DNA of 64,000 nucleotides from Pedobacter sp. SYP-B3415 (GTDB lineage: Bacteria; Bacteroidota; Bacteroidia; Sphingobacteriales; Sphingobacteriaceae). Location: positions 186,001 to 250,000 of the forward strand of contig NZ_RXNQ01000036.1 in assembly GCF_004138205.1 (NCBI RefSeq). Reading direction: 5' to 3'. Positions 17,801 through 26,207 of this stretch are shown here, one piece after another (the stretch's first letter is position 1; every line of letters begins with the position of its first letter). The notes under the pieces are model-generated. The model saw only the letters and a program-made list of their open reading frames with translations, searched no databases and was not told where the DNA came from. A program made the translations under genes and the position numbers.

Positions 17801-19309
17801 TTTCAGATTTCTGTCGTTTACACGCAAACTGCCGTCGAAGAACTTCTTGTCAAAGGTGCCGTTTACTTTGATGTTGCGATAACGGTATTTGTTGAAATCG
17901 ATATAGGCAATATCTCCCGAAAGTGCTTCAGTGAGCTTACTTACTTCAGTACCCCGTCCCTTTACATACAGCTTGGAAGTGATCCGGCCAAGACTCTTCT
18001 CGCTGATCAACTCACCCAGGTTGAAATCGTAGGTACTTACGTTTCCGGAATAAGACGGCTCGCCCTGTTTGTCAATTTTCATATTCACATCAGAAACGAG
18101 CCTGCCCAGCTTGGTTTTGAATTCGCCGTAGGCGATGAAGTCATTTTGGAATCCGGTGAACGAGCCGTTGAAATTTACGTTTCCGAATCTTTCAACGATG
18201 GCAGGTATCACCTTGGTTTTTTTGCCGGTTGTGTTTCCCAGAATTTCATCCAGATCCCGTTTGTTGGTGCCAGCCATTTCGATTTTGAGATCAAGAAAGG
18301 TTTCCTGCCAGTTAGGCAAACCACGAACGGTGAAATCACCTTTGATGTGCGTGGCTTTTCCGGCTTTGACAGAAAGTTTGCGCGCCTTCAGGCTGTTCAC
18401 CAGGCCCGTTATCTGACCATCAACATCAAGATCCAGTTTCATGCGCAGCAGAGCCGGTGCAAAATAGGCAATATCGCGCGAAGCGATATGACTTTTACGA
18501 AACGTGGCTTTCATGTGCACCTTGTTTTCGTAATCTTCGAAATCCTCGAAGCTGCCGAAGGTCATTTTGTAATAATTGGTCAGCCTGCTTTGATTGGTAA
18601 CAAGCAAGAGGTTCTTTAATTCGATCGAATTGGTATCGATCGTAGTTTCGGCGGTAAGATTTTTGAGATAAAACCCGCTTTTTTCTTTGAAAGTGAAATT
18701 TTTGATCTGCAGTTTCGCCAGGTGATCGCGCGTGTTCAGCCCTTCAAAAATGCCGTTCAGCTGGCGCAGGTCTGCATCATCATAATTGATACCGTTCAGG
18801 ACCGTATCTTTCCTGCGCTGATTTTTGTACCTGAAACGCATATTGTTCAGAATAACGCGATCAAGTAGCACTTCATAAGGTTTCTTCTTCTTTTTCTTCG
18901 GAGCGGCACCGGAGTCAAAATAGTCAATAATAAACTTCAGGTTGTTTCCACCCTTTTTCAAACGTTTCAGATAAAAAGATCCGTTATTAATCTGAACGGT
19001 ATTGATATCCACAATCCGCTGCTTCAGCGAGAACCGGTTCATATCTACCATGAATGTTGGCGTGCTGAGAAGGGTGTCTTTATCAAGATCGAGAACCACC
19101 AGATTCTCGAGTACAACCGACTTGAAGGGTTTGATATAAAGACTTCCGATGCTGACGGTGGTTTTCAGTTCATCGGACAGGAATTTCGCAGCGCGTTTGG
19201 CGACGTAAGTTTGAACAGGCTTAAACTGTAAAGAAAAAACTACGATGATCAGCAACAAAAGCAGCGAAGCGATTGACCAAAGAAGTATTTTAAATAGTTT
19301 TTTAATAAT
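14837..19309 (-). CDS. tamB: TamB/DUF490-family envelope protein
   Basis: Very long AsmA/TamB-like protein, about 1,490 residues. One N-terminal membrane anchor is followed by repetitive beta-rich sequence and a C-terminal DUF490-type region (GTIRWTGNPTGAQINLKAIYSLRA, then VTSLGLIYTTQFDTF). TamB-like proteins bridge inner and outer membranes and are linked to outer-membrane assembly or lipid transport. No ATG or GTG lies in frame at the 5' end. The lysine-rich anchor KKLFKILLWSIASLLLLL is coded upstream of the first TTG (19258), so initiation is probably at ATT 19309 or 19306. A TTG 19258 start would lose most of the anchor. Divergent from tsaD. Confidence 0.85.
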   Translation of the reverse strand: MIKKLFKILLWSIASLLLLLIIVVFSLQFKPVQTYVAKRAAKFLSDELKTTVSIGSLYIKPFKSVVLENLVVLDLDKDTLLSTPTFMVDMNRFSLKQRIVDINTVQINNGSFYLKRLKKGGNNLKFIIDYFDSGAAPKKKKKKPYEVLLDRVILNNMRFRYKNQRRKDTVLNGINYDDADLRQLNGIFEGLNTRDHLAKLQIKNFTFKEKSGFYLKNLTAETTIDTNSIELKNLLLVTNQSRLTNYYKMTFGSFEDFEDYENKVHMKATFRKSHIASRDIAYFAPALLRMKLDLDVDGQITGLVNSLKARKLSVKAGKATHIKGDFTVRGLPNWQETFLDLKIEMAGTNKRDLDEILGNTTGKKTKVIPAIVERFGNVNFNGSFTGFQNDFIAYGEFKTKLGRLVSDVNMKIDKQGEPSYSGNVSTYDFNLGELISEKSLGRITSKLYVKGRGTEVSKLTEALSGDIAYIDFNKYRYRNIKVNGTFDKKFFDGSLRVNDRNLKLSFDGGINFNPKLPVFNFKAEIADARLRSLKLYKDSLKISASFSTNFSGTNLNNIEGDLLINKIRLQNPRGIYNIDSLRLTANGRGIDRRLSINSDIFDASITGTYDLNTLVSYYKAIAKTYIPSLKTDVIRYNTQIFKFNLRIKRFEPIAPLILPGLDIEDQAVLVGNFDSRNNTATLNGFVKKLKYRGMVANNIIIDESTTADFLQAVVTSDRVDINDSLFIKNVNISNILRKDSLSMNVKMSNSDDANQLDLNGLVEFSQDTMARLSILPSLLKINNEDWQIQEKVRVNFDRGETRITNFDLSNGEQLLTINGVLSGDPADALKVGFENFDLNTLNPFTRGFGVKLGGKVNGESNLYGVLKAPRLNDNLKIDSLRFNDTDIGNLIDTSSYSSADKKVHVYTRVVTGDEETFKVTGAVDLEQKQLDIDVKMAKSKLTILEPFVKKLVSGLQGNISADIDIRGSMDKPEINGQIALDEAKLTVNYLRTPYTITDKVSVKNSVVDLGELVIADAEGNLAQATGTVDLNNISNPTLDVEVNARNFMALNTTSKDNSVYYGRAYGSGVFRFSGPTDNMKIQIDAKTEKGTVFNLPLNSSETVSEKDFINFVTKDTVNTKKKLTSFDGLTLGFKLRIDPNTTANIYTALGNLSGKGNAELTLNINSQGDFEMSGDYIIESGSFDFTAQEIINKQFAIRQGGTIRWTGNPTGAQINLKAIYSLRANLRDLYTAANRDASNSNSSERVNTEVEMGLTGLLLKPDIRLDIFFPSNPAIKEEFQSYLSDQNNLNLQAFSLIIRRSFTPGTGEGIGRQLTTGVTSTATELIFNQFNNVLSSLNLDFVDLNVRTFNDVNASFKFFDDRLIVNAGVVDRRSSNDFSLIDFSRNTVASEIEALVLIRKDGSLIGKLANKPPTQQSIFLNSGISATNNVTSLGLIYTTQFDTFSEFVKKLTGQYRRDIRRKQAGEQQKKTRQSLNREAVRKEEKSNQRR

Positions 19310-19313
19310 TTTG
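19306..19313 (+). promoter_or_regulatory. Candidate -7 box for tsaD
   Basis: TAATTTTG fits TAnnTTTG. The expected start of transcription near 19320 would leave about a 14-nt leader before the TTG start at 19334. It overlaps the proposed 5' end of tamB. Confidence 0.4.
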
Positions 19314-19333
19314 CAGCTTAAAGGATCAACGAT

Positions 19334-20335
19334 TTGCCGGTTATACTTGCTATAGAATCATCTTGCGATGAGACGTCTGTTGCCGTTTCTAACAACGGCA
19401 AAATTACTGCCAATGTTATTGCAAACCAAACAATTCATGAAAATTATGGAGGCGTAATTCCGGAGCTGGCATCGCGTGTACACCAGCAAAATATTGTTCC
19501 TGCGGTTAGCCAGGCTCTAAAAGATTCGGGAATTGAAAAGACTGATCTTGACGCTGTTGCATTTACCCGCGGTCCGGGGCTGCTTGGCTCCCTGCTGGTT
19601 GGCGTATCATTTGCAAAATCGTTCGCACTTGCGCTGGATTTGCCGCTTATTGCCGTAAACCATATGCAGGCGCATATCCTGGCGCATTTTATTGATGAGC
19701 CCAAACCCTCGTTTCCGTTTCTTTGTCTGACGGTGTCGGGCGGGCATACACAAATCGTAAAAGTTAACGATTTTTTCGACATGGAGATTGTCGGCGAAAC
19801 TCTGGATGATGCCGCCGGTGAGGCTTTCGACAAAACTGCAAAAATTTTACAACTTCCCTATCCGGGCGGGCCTTTGGTTGATAAATGGGCCAAATCGGGG
19901 AATCCAGATGCTTTCGCTTTTCCGGAGCCACAGATTCCCGGTCTCGATTTTAGTTTCAGCGGCTTTAAAACGTCAGTTTTGTATTTTGTTCGCGACAACA
20001 TGCAGCGCGATCCTCAGTTCATCGCGAACAATCTGACCGATATTTGTGCTTCGGTGCAGAAGCGGATCGTGAGCATTTTGCTGAATAAAGTCAAGAAGGC
20101 TTCAGTACAATATGGCATTAAACAGATTGCGATTGCCGGCGGTGTTTCAGCAAATTCAGGCCTTAGGACCGGATTGGAAGACATGGCAAAAAAACACGGC
20201 TGGCAGACTTTTATACCGGCGTTTCAGTATTGTACAGATAATGCGGGCATGATTGCTATTGCCGCGCATCACTTATACCTGAAGGGCGAGTTTGTCGGGC
20301 AGGATACTGCGCCGCAGGCCCGGATGGAATTTTAA
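19334..20335 (+). CDS. tsaD: tRNA N6-adenosine threonylcarbamoyltransferase
   Basis: Transfers threonylcarbamoyl to A37 of ANN-decoding tRNAs (t6A), with TsaB/TsaE partners. 333 residues. The N-terminus PVILAIESSCDETS is diagnostic; the metal-binding histidines are His110 and His114 in NHMQAH; the C-terminus has AIAGGVSANSGLR and CTDNAGMIA. The start is TTG at 19334: an in-frame stop lies 13 bp upstream, with no ATG or GTG between. Confidence 0.95.
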   Translation: MPVILAIESSCDETSVAVSNNGKITANVIANQTIHENYGGVIPELASRVHQQNIVPAVSQALKDSGIEKTDLDAVAFTRGPGLLGSLLVGVSFAKSFALALDLPLIAVNHMQAHILAHFIDEPKPSFPFLCLTVSGGHTQIVKVNDFFDMEIVGETLDDAAGEAFDKTAKILQLPYPGGPLVDKWAKSGNPDAFAFPEPQIPGLDFSFSGFKTSVLYFVRDNMQRDPQFIANNLTDICASVQKRIVSILLNKVKKASVQYGIKQIAIAGGVSANSGLRTGLEDMAKKHGWQTFIPAFQYCTDNAGMIAIAAHHLYLKGEFVGQDTAPQARMEF

Positions 20336-20345
20336 TCTTATAACT

Positions 20346-20549
20346 ATGGCTGTTGCTTCAATTATTTTCTGGCTTATCTGTGCCATCCCGCTGATCGGCA
20401 TTGTCTACTGGCTGATCCGTAAAGACAAAAACAAAATGGCAGGCAGCTGGGGCCTGATCATCTTAACCGTGCTCATCATAGCCGCTTTCCTGGTTATCAT
20501 CTATGTAACCAAAGATTTTGATGCGAGCTTTCAGCAGACGGGAACGTAA
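20346..20549 (+). CDS. Small two-span membrane protein
   Basis: 67 residues. Two hydrophobic segments (IIFWLICAIPLIGIVYWLI and LIILTVLIIAAFLVIIYV) are separated by a basic loop (RKDKNKM). It starts 10 bp after the tsaD stop and is probably co-transcribed with it. No family recognised. ATG 20346 fits the hydrophobic start; the frame is open further upstream inside tsaD. Confidence 0.55.
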   Translation: MAVASIIFWLICAIPLIGIVYWLIRKDKNKMAGSWGLIILTVLIIAAFLVIIYVTKDFDASFQQTGT

Positions 20550-20693
20550 GCACCAGGTCAGCACCGCCGGGCAATTGCTCCTGAAAAATTCTCATGAGTG
20601 TGTCAGCTCTTACAGTAAGCCTTCTGTGATACCGGCCACTAACCATCGCGGCGGCTTTTTTATAGATCTTTGACAAGATGCTGAACAGAATGC

Positions 20694-21926
20694 TTACAAC
20701 GCTTCCGACTCGTCGCCGAAGCGCATAATTGAATGCCCCATTTTATCGCGTTTGGTTTTCAGATACCTTTCGTTATGCTGGTTGCTTTCAATTTCAATCG
20801 GGATGTTTTCAACAACCTCCAGTCCGTAGCCGATTAAGCCCGCACGTTTTGTCGGGTTATTAGACATGAGTCGCATTTTCGTAACGCCCTGTGCGCGCAA
20901 AATCTGCGCACCTACGCCATAATCGCGTTCATCACCTTTGAAACCGAGTTTGATATTTGCCTCGACCGTATCGAAACCGGCATCCTGCAGATTATAGGAG
21001 CGTAGTTTATTGATAAGGCCAATACCCCGGCCTTCCTGGTTCATATACACAACAATGCCTTTTCCTTCTTTCTCAATCATCTGCAGCGCTTTGTGCAGCT
21101 GCGGACCGCAATCGCACCGGCAGGAGCCAAAGATGTCGCCGGTAACGCATGAGCTGTGCACACGCGCCAGAACCGGCTCGTCTTCCTTCCACTCCCCTTT
21201 GCTTATAGCGAGGTGTGTTGCCTGGTTGTCGAACTGTGTATAGGCCGTCATACGAAAATCTCCCCAGGCTGTCGGCAGGTTAATGGTTACTTCAGGTTTA
21301 ATCAGGCTTTCTTTTGCCAGCCGGTAAGCAATCAGGTCTTCTATAGAAATGATCTTCAGCTGATGCTGCTCGGCAATTTTAATGAGATCGGGCAAACGGG
21401 CCATTTCCCCATCTTCTTTCAGAATCTCTACAAGAACACCGGCAGGCTCCATGCCTGCCAGGCGGGCCAGGTCTACAGCCGCCTCGGTATGGCCGGCGCG
21501 CCTGATCACACCGCCATCTTTCGCGCGCAGCGGAAAAATATGTCCGGGCCGGCCAAGCTCGTCGGGGTGAATATTCGGGTCGATGAGTGCTTTGATCGTT
21601 TTTGAACGGTCTGATGCAGATATGCCGGTCGTACAGCCATGGCCGGTCAGGTCTACTGATACAGTGAAGTTTGTTTCGTAGGCTGCGGTATTTTTTCCAA
21701 CCATCAGGTTGAGGTTGAGTGCATCACACCGCTCTTCAGTCAGCGGTGCGCAGATAAGCCCGCGGCCGTACGTAGCCATAAAATTAATTACCTCCGGACT
21801 GGCATTTGCGGCAGCGGTCAGGAAATCACCTTCGTTCTCTCGGTCTTCGTCGTCGACAACAATAATCACTTTTCCTGCCTTGATGTCTTCAATGGCCTCA
21901 TCGATGGTATTTAATTTTACTTTCAT
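20694..21926 (-). CDS. ribBA: Bifunctional DHBP synthase / GTP cyclohydrolase II
   Basis: Two entry reactions of riboflavin synthesis in one protein, about 410 residues. The N-terminal RibB half has DDEDRENEGDF and the GHTEAAVDLARLAG stretch. The C-terminal RibA half has the zinc site HSSCVTGDIFGSCRCDCG and the catalytic NQEGRGIGL. ATG 21926 (MKVKLNTIDEAIEDIKAGK) is the family-typical start. No FMN riboswitch is visible in the short upstream gap. Confidence 0.95.
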   Translation of the reverse strand: MKVKLNTIDEAIEDIKAGKVIIVVDDEDRENEGDFLTAAANASPEVINFMATYGRGLICAPLTEERCDALNLNLMVGKNTAAYETNFTVSVDLTGHGCTTGISASDRSKTIKALIDPNIHPDELGRPGHIFPLRAKDGGVIRRAGHTEAAVDLARLAGMEPAGVLVEILKEDGEMARLPDLIKIAEQHQLKIISIEDLIAYRLAKESLIKPEVTINLPTAWGDFRMTAYTQFDNQATHLAISKGEWKEDEPVLARVHSSCVTGDIFGSCRCDCGPQLHKALQMIEKEGKGIVVYMNQEGRGIGLINKLRSYNLQDAGFDTVEANIKLGFKGDERDYGVGAQILRAQGVTKMRLMSNNPTKRAGLIGYGLEVVENIPIEIESNQHNERYLKTKRDKMGHSIMRFGDESEAL

Positions 21927-22039
21927 TGGTTGCGGAATAGAACTTTTCGTCACGAAAAGACGCGACAAATTTACGATGTTATTTTGAGAATAAGCTGCGC
22001 GGATATATCACGGTGCTGTAAAGGAATCGGTGTGGATGA

Positions 22040-23482
22040 TTAAGCAGCAGAATCACGCTTCTTTTTCTTAAACAGGCCCTTGATGAGATTTTTGTAGTAA
22101 TCTACATCAAAAAGGGCAGAGTCTGCGGTGGCCTTGTAAGTCAGAAAAGCGCCCAGCGGCGAGAGAATTACGATAGCGAGCCACATACCAAACCGCGGAT
22201 CAAGCGACCCTTCCCTTGACGATTTCTCGGCAACGGTCGAGATCACATGATAGATCAGAAAGAAAGAAATGGCCATGACGACAGGTAAGCCCAGTCCGCC
22301 CTTGCGGATAATGGCCCCCAGCGGTGCACCTACGAAAAATAACAGCAGGCAGGAAACAGCCAGTGTGAACTTTCGCTGGTACTCGACGATTGTAAATAGC
22401 CTGTCTTTCTCAACATTGGTTCGCTCGGAAATGCGGTTGTTGATGCTCTGCCGGATGGATTCAGCCTGGTCTGCAGCCGTTTGGTAAATTTGGTATCGGG
22501 ATAGGGTTTTGGGTACATTTTTGATCACGTCAGCCCCCAATTGTTTAGGTTTTGCAGGGATTTTAGTATAGCCAAGTGTCGTACTGCTCTGCTTAAAATA
22601 ACTTGAGGCGGCAAACTTTGTGCTTTTGTCGATACTGTCGAGCTTTTTTTGCAGCGAATCGCGTTTCCTGACAAGACCTTTCAGGTTTTGCATCTGCGTG
22701 TTGTTGCTAAAACTTTCTTCGGCTGTGCGGTTCAATGCAAAGGTTGATAAGTCAAACTTCTGCTCGGTTTGTTTGAAGCGCATGCGGCTGAACTGCTGCC
22801 TCGGGTTATACGTAGCGCTGTTCCCGTTTGACTCTTCGTAGCGCACGCCGTTTATGAGTTTCAGATAAAGGTATTTGTCGCCGTCAAGTTTGTACATCCT
22901 ACCCTTCTCTGCCTTGATCATCTTTGCGATACCATTGTTGCCGGTATGATCGTAAATGGTAATCCCGAAAAGTGAATCGGCCTGGCTGTCTTTCCTGTCG
23001 ACCCGGATGGCATAGCCCGGTATGCTGTTGTTAAAAACACCTTCTTTGATAAGGAACGACAGTTTTTTATTGCGAACGTCCCACATCAGGGAGCCAAACT
23101 TCAGGTTGGCCTTGGGCAACATGTAATCAGAAAAAAGAAAAGAGGCGAATGATAACAAAAGAATCAGTACAAGCAGAGGGCGCATAGCCTTTTGGAGCGA
23201 AATGCCCGCTGATTTAATAGCCACCAGTTCGTAATTTTCACCCAGGCTTCCGAAGGTCATAATCGATGAGAGCAGCACCGCCAGCGGAAGCGCCATGGCT
23301 ACGTTACTTGCCGATGCATAAAACATGAGTTCGACAATCACGTACCATTCAAACCCCTTGCCGATCAGGTCATCGATATATTTGAACAGGAAAAACATCA
23401 GGAGAATGAACATCACGATAAGAAACGTGACAACAAACGGTCTGAGGAATGCCTGAAGCAACAGCAGGTGGATCTTTTTCAC
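22040..23482 (-). CDS. LptF/LptG-family permease
   Basis: 480 residues. Three N-terminal membrane helices, a large periplasmic beta-jellyroll segment of about 250 residues, then three C-terminal helices. This is the YjgP/YjgQ topology of the LPS export ABC transporter. The start KKIHLLLLQAFLRPFVVTFLIVMFILLMFFLFKYIDDL is typical. It would extract LPS from the inner membrane with LptB. Whether it is LptF or LptG cannot be decided from this copy alone. Confidence 0.88.
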   Translation of the reverse strand: MKKIHLLLLQAFLRPFVVTFLIVMFILLMFFLFKYIDDLIGKGFEWYVIVELMFYASASNVAMALPLAVLLSSIMTFGSLGENYELVAIKSAGISLQKAMRPLLVLILLLSFASFLFSDYMLPKANLKFGSLMWDVRNKKLSFLIKEGVFNNSIPGYAIRVDRKDSQADSLFGITIYDHTGNNGIAKMIKAEKGRMYKLDGDKYLYLKLINGVRYEESNGNSATYNPRQQFSRMRFKQTEQKFDLSTFALNRTAEESFSNNTQMQNLKGLVRKRDSLQKKLDSIDKSTKFAASSYFKQSSTTLGYTKIPAKPKQLGADVIKNVPKTLSRYQIYQTAADQAESIRQSINNRISERTNVEKDRLFTIVEYQRKFTLAVSCLLLFFVGAPLGAIIRKGGLGLPVVMAISFFLIYHVISTVAEKSSREGSLDPRFGMWLAIVILSPLGAFLTYKATADSALFDVDYYKNLIKGLFKKKKRDSAA

Positions 23483-23512
23483 CTTACAAAGTTAAGAAAC
23501 AAGGAGGAATAA

Positions 23513-23893
23513 TCAGCCGCCGATCACGTGCAGCAGGTAACCGATCTGGTTTCCCCATATCTGCTTGCGTTCTGCAAGCGTTTCATCGGTTGCGAAATCA
23601 GTGATAGCCAGGGCCACATCGTTTGTAAGTTCATCCTGAACAATCTCCATTTCGAAATAACAATGCGGTTCGTCATCGGTCCATTTAAACTTGACAAGCT
23701 TGTTTTCTTTTTGAGAAAGTAACCGGGCCTTCTGCTCTTCATCGTCCCATTTGAAGGTATAGACATGATCGCGGATAGTGACATCATCGGCAAACCATTG
23801 CGAAAGGCCGTTCGGCTCGCTGATGAAACTATACAGGATACGCGGAGATGATTTCAATTCAAACTCCATGGTAAATTTTTTCTTTTCTGACAT
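23513..23893 (-). CDS. START-like domain protein
   Basis: 126 residues with an AHSA1/START-like fold pattern: KKFTMEFELKSSPRILYSFISEPNGLSQWFADDV, then KFKWTDDEPHCYFEMEI, and a C-terminal helix. This single-domain form is widespread in Bacteroidota; its ligand is unknown. The 30-bp gap to the LptF/G gene on the same strand suggests co-transcription. Confidence 0.75.
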   Translation of the reverse strand: MSEKKKFTMEFELKSSPRILYSFISEPNGLSQWFADDVTIRDHVYTFKWDDEEQKARLLSQKENKLVKFKWTDDEPHCYFEMEIVQDELTNDVALAITDFATDETLAERKQIWGNQIGYLLHVIGG

Positions 23894-24106
23894 CCCTTTA
23901 CAACACTGGTATCGTTAATTCGTGACGGTAGTTTTCCCCAATGAATTTCTAAAGAAAAGTAAATTATTCTGTATTTGCAAAAATGCTTCGTATAGGTTGA
24001 GTGTTGTCGCAAAGGTTTGTGCCTTTGTTGTTTAAAGGAAAAGGTGGCGCTGAATTTTTTTGGCATCAATACAATTGTTAGGTTTGCGCAAAATCTAAAC
24101 TCAGGA

Positions 24107-25345
24107 ATGAACGCACTCAAACATGGCCTGCTGGCACTGGTGTTACTGCCCGCAACGTTATTCGGTCAGGCAAATTTTAAGCAAGGAAAGATCACCTCAT
24201 TGAACGGAACTTCCCGTGACGCCGAAGTTCGGGTAATAACCTGGATCGATAATCCTCGTAGCTTTGTTTTCAAAACCTCTGGAGAACTTGAGCAACAGGC
24301 TACCCTGGAAAACACAGCATCGGTACAAATCATTGACGGAAGGCGGTTCGAACGTGCCATTGTTAACAAAAGCCTAAACCGTATCAGATATCCGCGCATT
24401 CCATCCCGACCTGACAACCGGACGGTAGGTGATACGGTTTTTCTGGAGCTGCTGACAGAAGGTAGTAAGGTGGCTTTGCTGAGTCTGACAGACAGCATTA
24501 AAACCAGGTATTTCATAAGAAAGGCCGGCGGTGCTGCAGAAGAGCTGCGATACCAGATATATCGTGCACGTGAGCAAGGCGGAAAAGTCATTGAAATAGC
24601 TACCTACCGCGAGCAGCTAACAAATATTGCTACAGGAAGCTCCATGGCTGCAATTACAGCCATAAACCGGGCTAAATATGCCCGGGAGGATCTGCTCGGG
24701 GTGATGGATCTGCTAAACAACGGCGAGACCGATTTCAGGTCAAAGGCGGCCCATGGTCCTGTCCGGCTAATGGCGGGTGCAGGGGTTGCTTACAACACAT
24801 TTACGTTTTCTGGTGAGGCAGGCATAGCAGGATCGGATCCTGATAAGATCGTAAGTGTATTCCCGCTTATCGGTATCGAATGGACATTAAACCCTGAGAA
24901 TCCAAACGCAGTTATCCAGCTAACGGGTCAGGCCGTCCAGGCCAAAGCCGCTTTTTATTCGACAAACCAGTCGCTGGAAGAAACAAAGAATTTTACACAA
25001 TGGTCATATAGTTTGTCGCCAGTTTACTTATACCGGTTTTTTAATAAACAAAATTTCAAAATTGTTGCCGGTGCAGGTCTGTCAGCGAACGTGTTTCAGT
25101 ACAGCGATGACCGGACAACCTTACGACAAGTTGAGGTTCCCGGATCAAGGCCCACGCCCTCGGTAAATGAGGACGGTTTTCAAAAATTTTCATTTTCCGT
25201 TCCTGTACGGGCCGGTGTGTCTCTTGGAAACGTAGACGCAATGATAACGTGGTCGAAAGAATTGACAAACCTTGTAACACTAATGGAAACATCGCTAAGC
25301 ATGAGCCGGGCTTCTGTCTCTGTAGCCTATGTTTTCGGCAGATAA
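24107..25345 (+). CDS. Secreted outer-membrane beta-barrel-like protein, unknown function
   Basis: 412 residues with a signal peptide (MNALKHGLLALVLLPATLFGQ). The first 200 residues look like a soluble domain. The second half has alternating strands (VRLMAGAGVAYNTFTFSGEAGI, FKIVAGAGLSANVFQYS) and ends in an aromatic/glycine pattern (VSVAYVFGR) typical of outer-membrane barrels. No named family recognised. ATG 24107 is chosen by the signal peptide; the frame is open to 24017. Confidence 0.6.
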   Translation: MNALKHGLLALVLLPATLFGQANFKQGKITSLNGTSRDAEVRVITWIDNPRSFVFKTSGELEQQATLENTASVQIIDGRRFERAIVNKSLNRIRYPRIPSRPDNRTVGDTVFLELLTEGSKVALLSLTDSIKTRYFIRKAGGAAEELRYQIYRAREQGGKVIEIATYREQLTNIATGSSMAAITAINRAKYAREDLLGVMDLLNNGETDFRSKAAHGPVRLMAGAGVAYNTFTFSGEAGIAGSDPDKIVSVFPLIGIEWTLNPENPNAVIQLTGQAVQAKAAFYSTNQSLEETKNFTQWSYSLSPVYLYRFFNKQNFKIVAGAGLSANVFQYSDDRTTLRQVEVPGSRPTPSVNEDGFQKFSFSVPVRAGVSLGNVDAMITWSKELTNLVTLMETSLSMSRASVSVAYVFGR

Positions 25346-25417
25346 GCGCAGGTTCAGCTATTTTTACATTTCTTTTTTTCAGACTGCAAAATATTCTATA
25401 TTTGCATCTCGAAAAAC

Positions 25418-25491
25418 GGCGGGGTAGCTCAGATGGTTAGAGCGCAGGATTCATAACCCTGAGGTCGGCAGTTCGATCCTGCTCCCCGCTA
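25418..25491 (+). tRNA. tRNA-Met (CAT), elongator type
   Basis: 74-nt cloverleaf. The acceptor GGCGGGG pairs with CCCCGCT (G1-U72), the D arm is GCTC/GAGC, the anticodon loop TTCATAA carries CAT, and the T loop is TTCGATC in stem GGCAG/CTGCT. The anticodon stem lacks the three G-C pairs of an initiator, so this is elongator Met or possibly Ile2 (CAT modified to lysidine). No CCA is encoded. It is the intact copy at the head of the 386-bp array. Confidence 0.93.
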
Positions 25492-25498
25492 CTGGTTA

Positions 25499-25525
25499 AA
25501 GCTCGTTGAAAGACGGGCTTTTTTT
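25499..25525 (+). terminator. Terminator after tRNA-Met, unit 1
   Basis: 8-bp stem AAGCTCGT / ACGGGCTT (one G-U pair) with a T run, 7 bp after the tRNA end. It sits between the tRNA and the GIY-YIG gene. Confidence 0.85.
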
Positions 25526-25554
25526 GTTTCAGATAACAACAAGGAAGCCGGATC

Positions 25555-25821
25555 ATGTTCTGCGTCTACGTGCTATACGCCATATCTTATGATCGGATTT
25601 ATATCGGTTATACCAGCAACCTGGAAAGTCGCCTGATGTCTCATAATTTCCTGGCTAACAAAGGATATACTTCGAAGTTCAGACCTTGGATCGTAGTCTA
25701 TACTGAATATTTTGAGACTAAAAAGGAAGCTATCATCCGCGAAAAACAATTGAAATCCGCCAAAGGCCGGCTGTTCGTGCGCCAGTTAATCGAAGATTTT
25801 TCAAAACGGAACCCTGGGTAG
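25555..25821 (+). CDS. GIY-YIG nuclease-domain protein, copy 1
   Basis: 88-residue single-domain protein. GIY-YIG hallmarks: YVLYAIS...IYIGYTSNLESRLMSHN (the YIG strand plus catalytic Arg), and EAIIREKQLK with the metal-binding Glu. Standalone GIY-YIG proteins of this size are common in Bacteroidota, often near tRNA or rRNA genes; their role is unsettled. The gene follows the tRNA terminator by about 30 bp. Its TAG stop is the first three bases of the adjoining tRNA fragment. Confidence 0.88.
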   Translation: MFCVYVLYAISYDRIYIGYTSNLESRLMSHNFLANKGYTSKFRPWIVVYTEYFETKKEAIIREKQLKSAKGRLFVRQLIEDFSKRNPG

Positions 25822-25877
25822 AGCGCAGGATCATATCCGCCGGCTGGCGGACGGCAGTTCGATCCTGCTCCCCGCTA
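25819..25877 (+). pseudogene. tRNA-Met relic 1 with replaced anticodon arm
   Basis: It retains TAGAGCGCAGGAT from the D arm onwards, then CATA, and the last 26 bases of the tRNA exactly. The 3' anticodon stem and variable loop are replaced by the hairpin TCCGCC-GGCT-GGCGGA (25836-25851). The 5' half of the tRNA is absent. It cannot fold as a tRNA. Confidence 0.88.
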
Positions 25878-25884
25878 CTGGTTA

Positions 25885-25911
25885 AAGCTCGTTGAAAGAC
25901 GGGCTTTTTTT
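25885..25911 (+). terminator. Terminator, unit 2
   Basis: Exact copy of the hairpin and T run at 25499-25525, shifted by 386 bp. Confidence 0.85.
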
Positions 25912-25940
25912 GTTTCAGATAACAACAAGGAAGCCGGATC

Positions 25941-26207
25941 ATGTTCTGCGTTTACGTGCTATACGCCATATCTTATGATCGGATTTATATCGGTTATACC
26001 AGCAACCTGGAAAGTCGCCTGATGTCTCATAATTTCCTGGCTAACAAAGGATATACTTCGAAGTTCAGACCTTGGATCGTAGTCTACACTGAATATTTTG
26101 AGACTAAAAAGGAAGCTATCATCCGCGAAAAACAATTGAAATCCGCCAAAGGCCGGCTGTTCGTGCGCCAGTTAATCGAAGATTTTTCAAAACGGAACCC
26201 TGGGTAG
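25941..26207 (+). CDS. GIY-YIG nuclease-domain protein, copy 2
   Basis: Protein identical to copy 1 (88 residues). Two synonymous differences in the gene: GTC/GTT at the fourth codon, and TAT/TAC in the VVYTEYF region. As in copy 1, the stop codon is provided by the tRNA fragment that follows. Duplicated within the tandem array rather than independently acquired. Confidence 0.88.
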   Translation: MFCVYVLYAISYDRIYIGYTSNLESRLMSHNFLANKGYTSKFRPWIVVYTEYFETKKEAIIREKQLKSAKGRLFVRQLIEDFSKRNPG

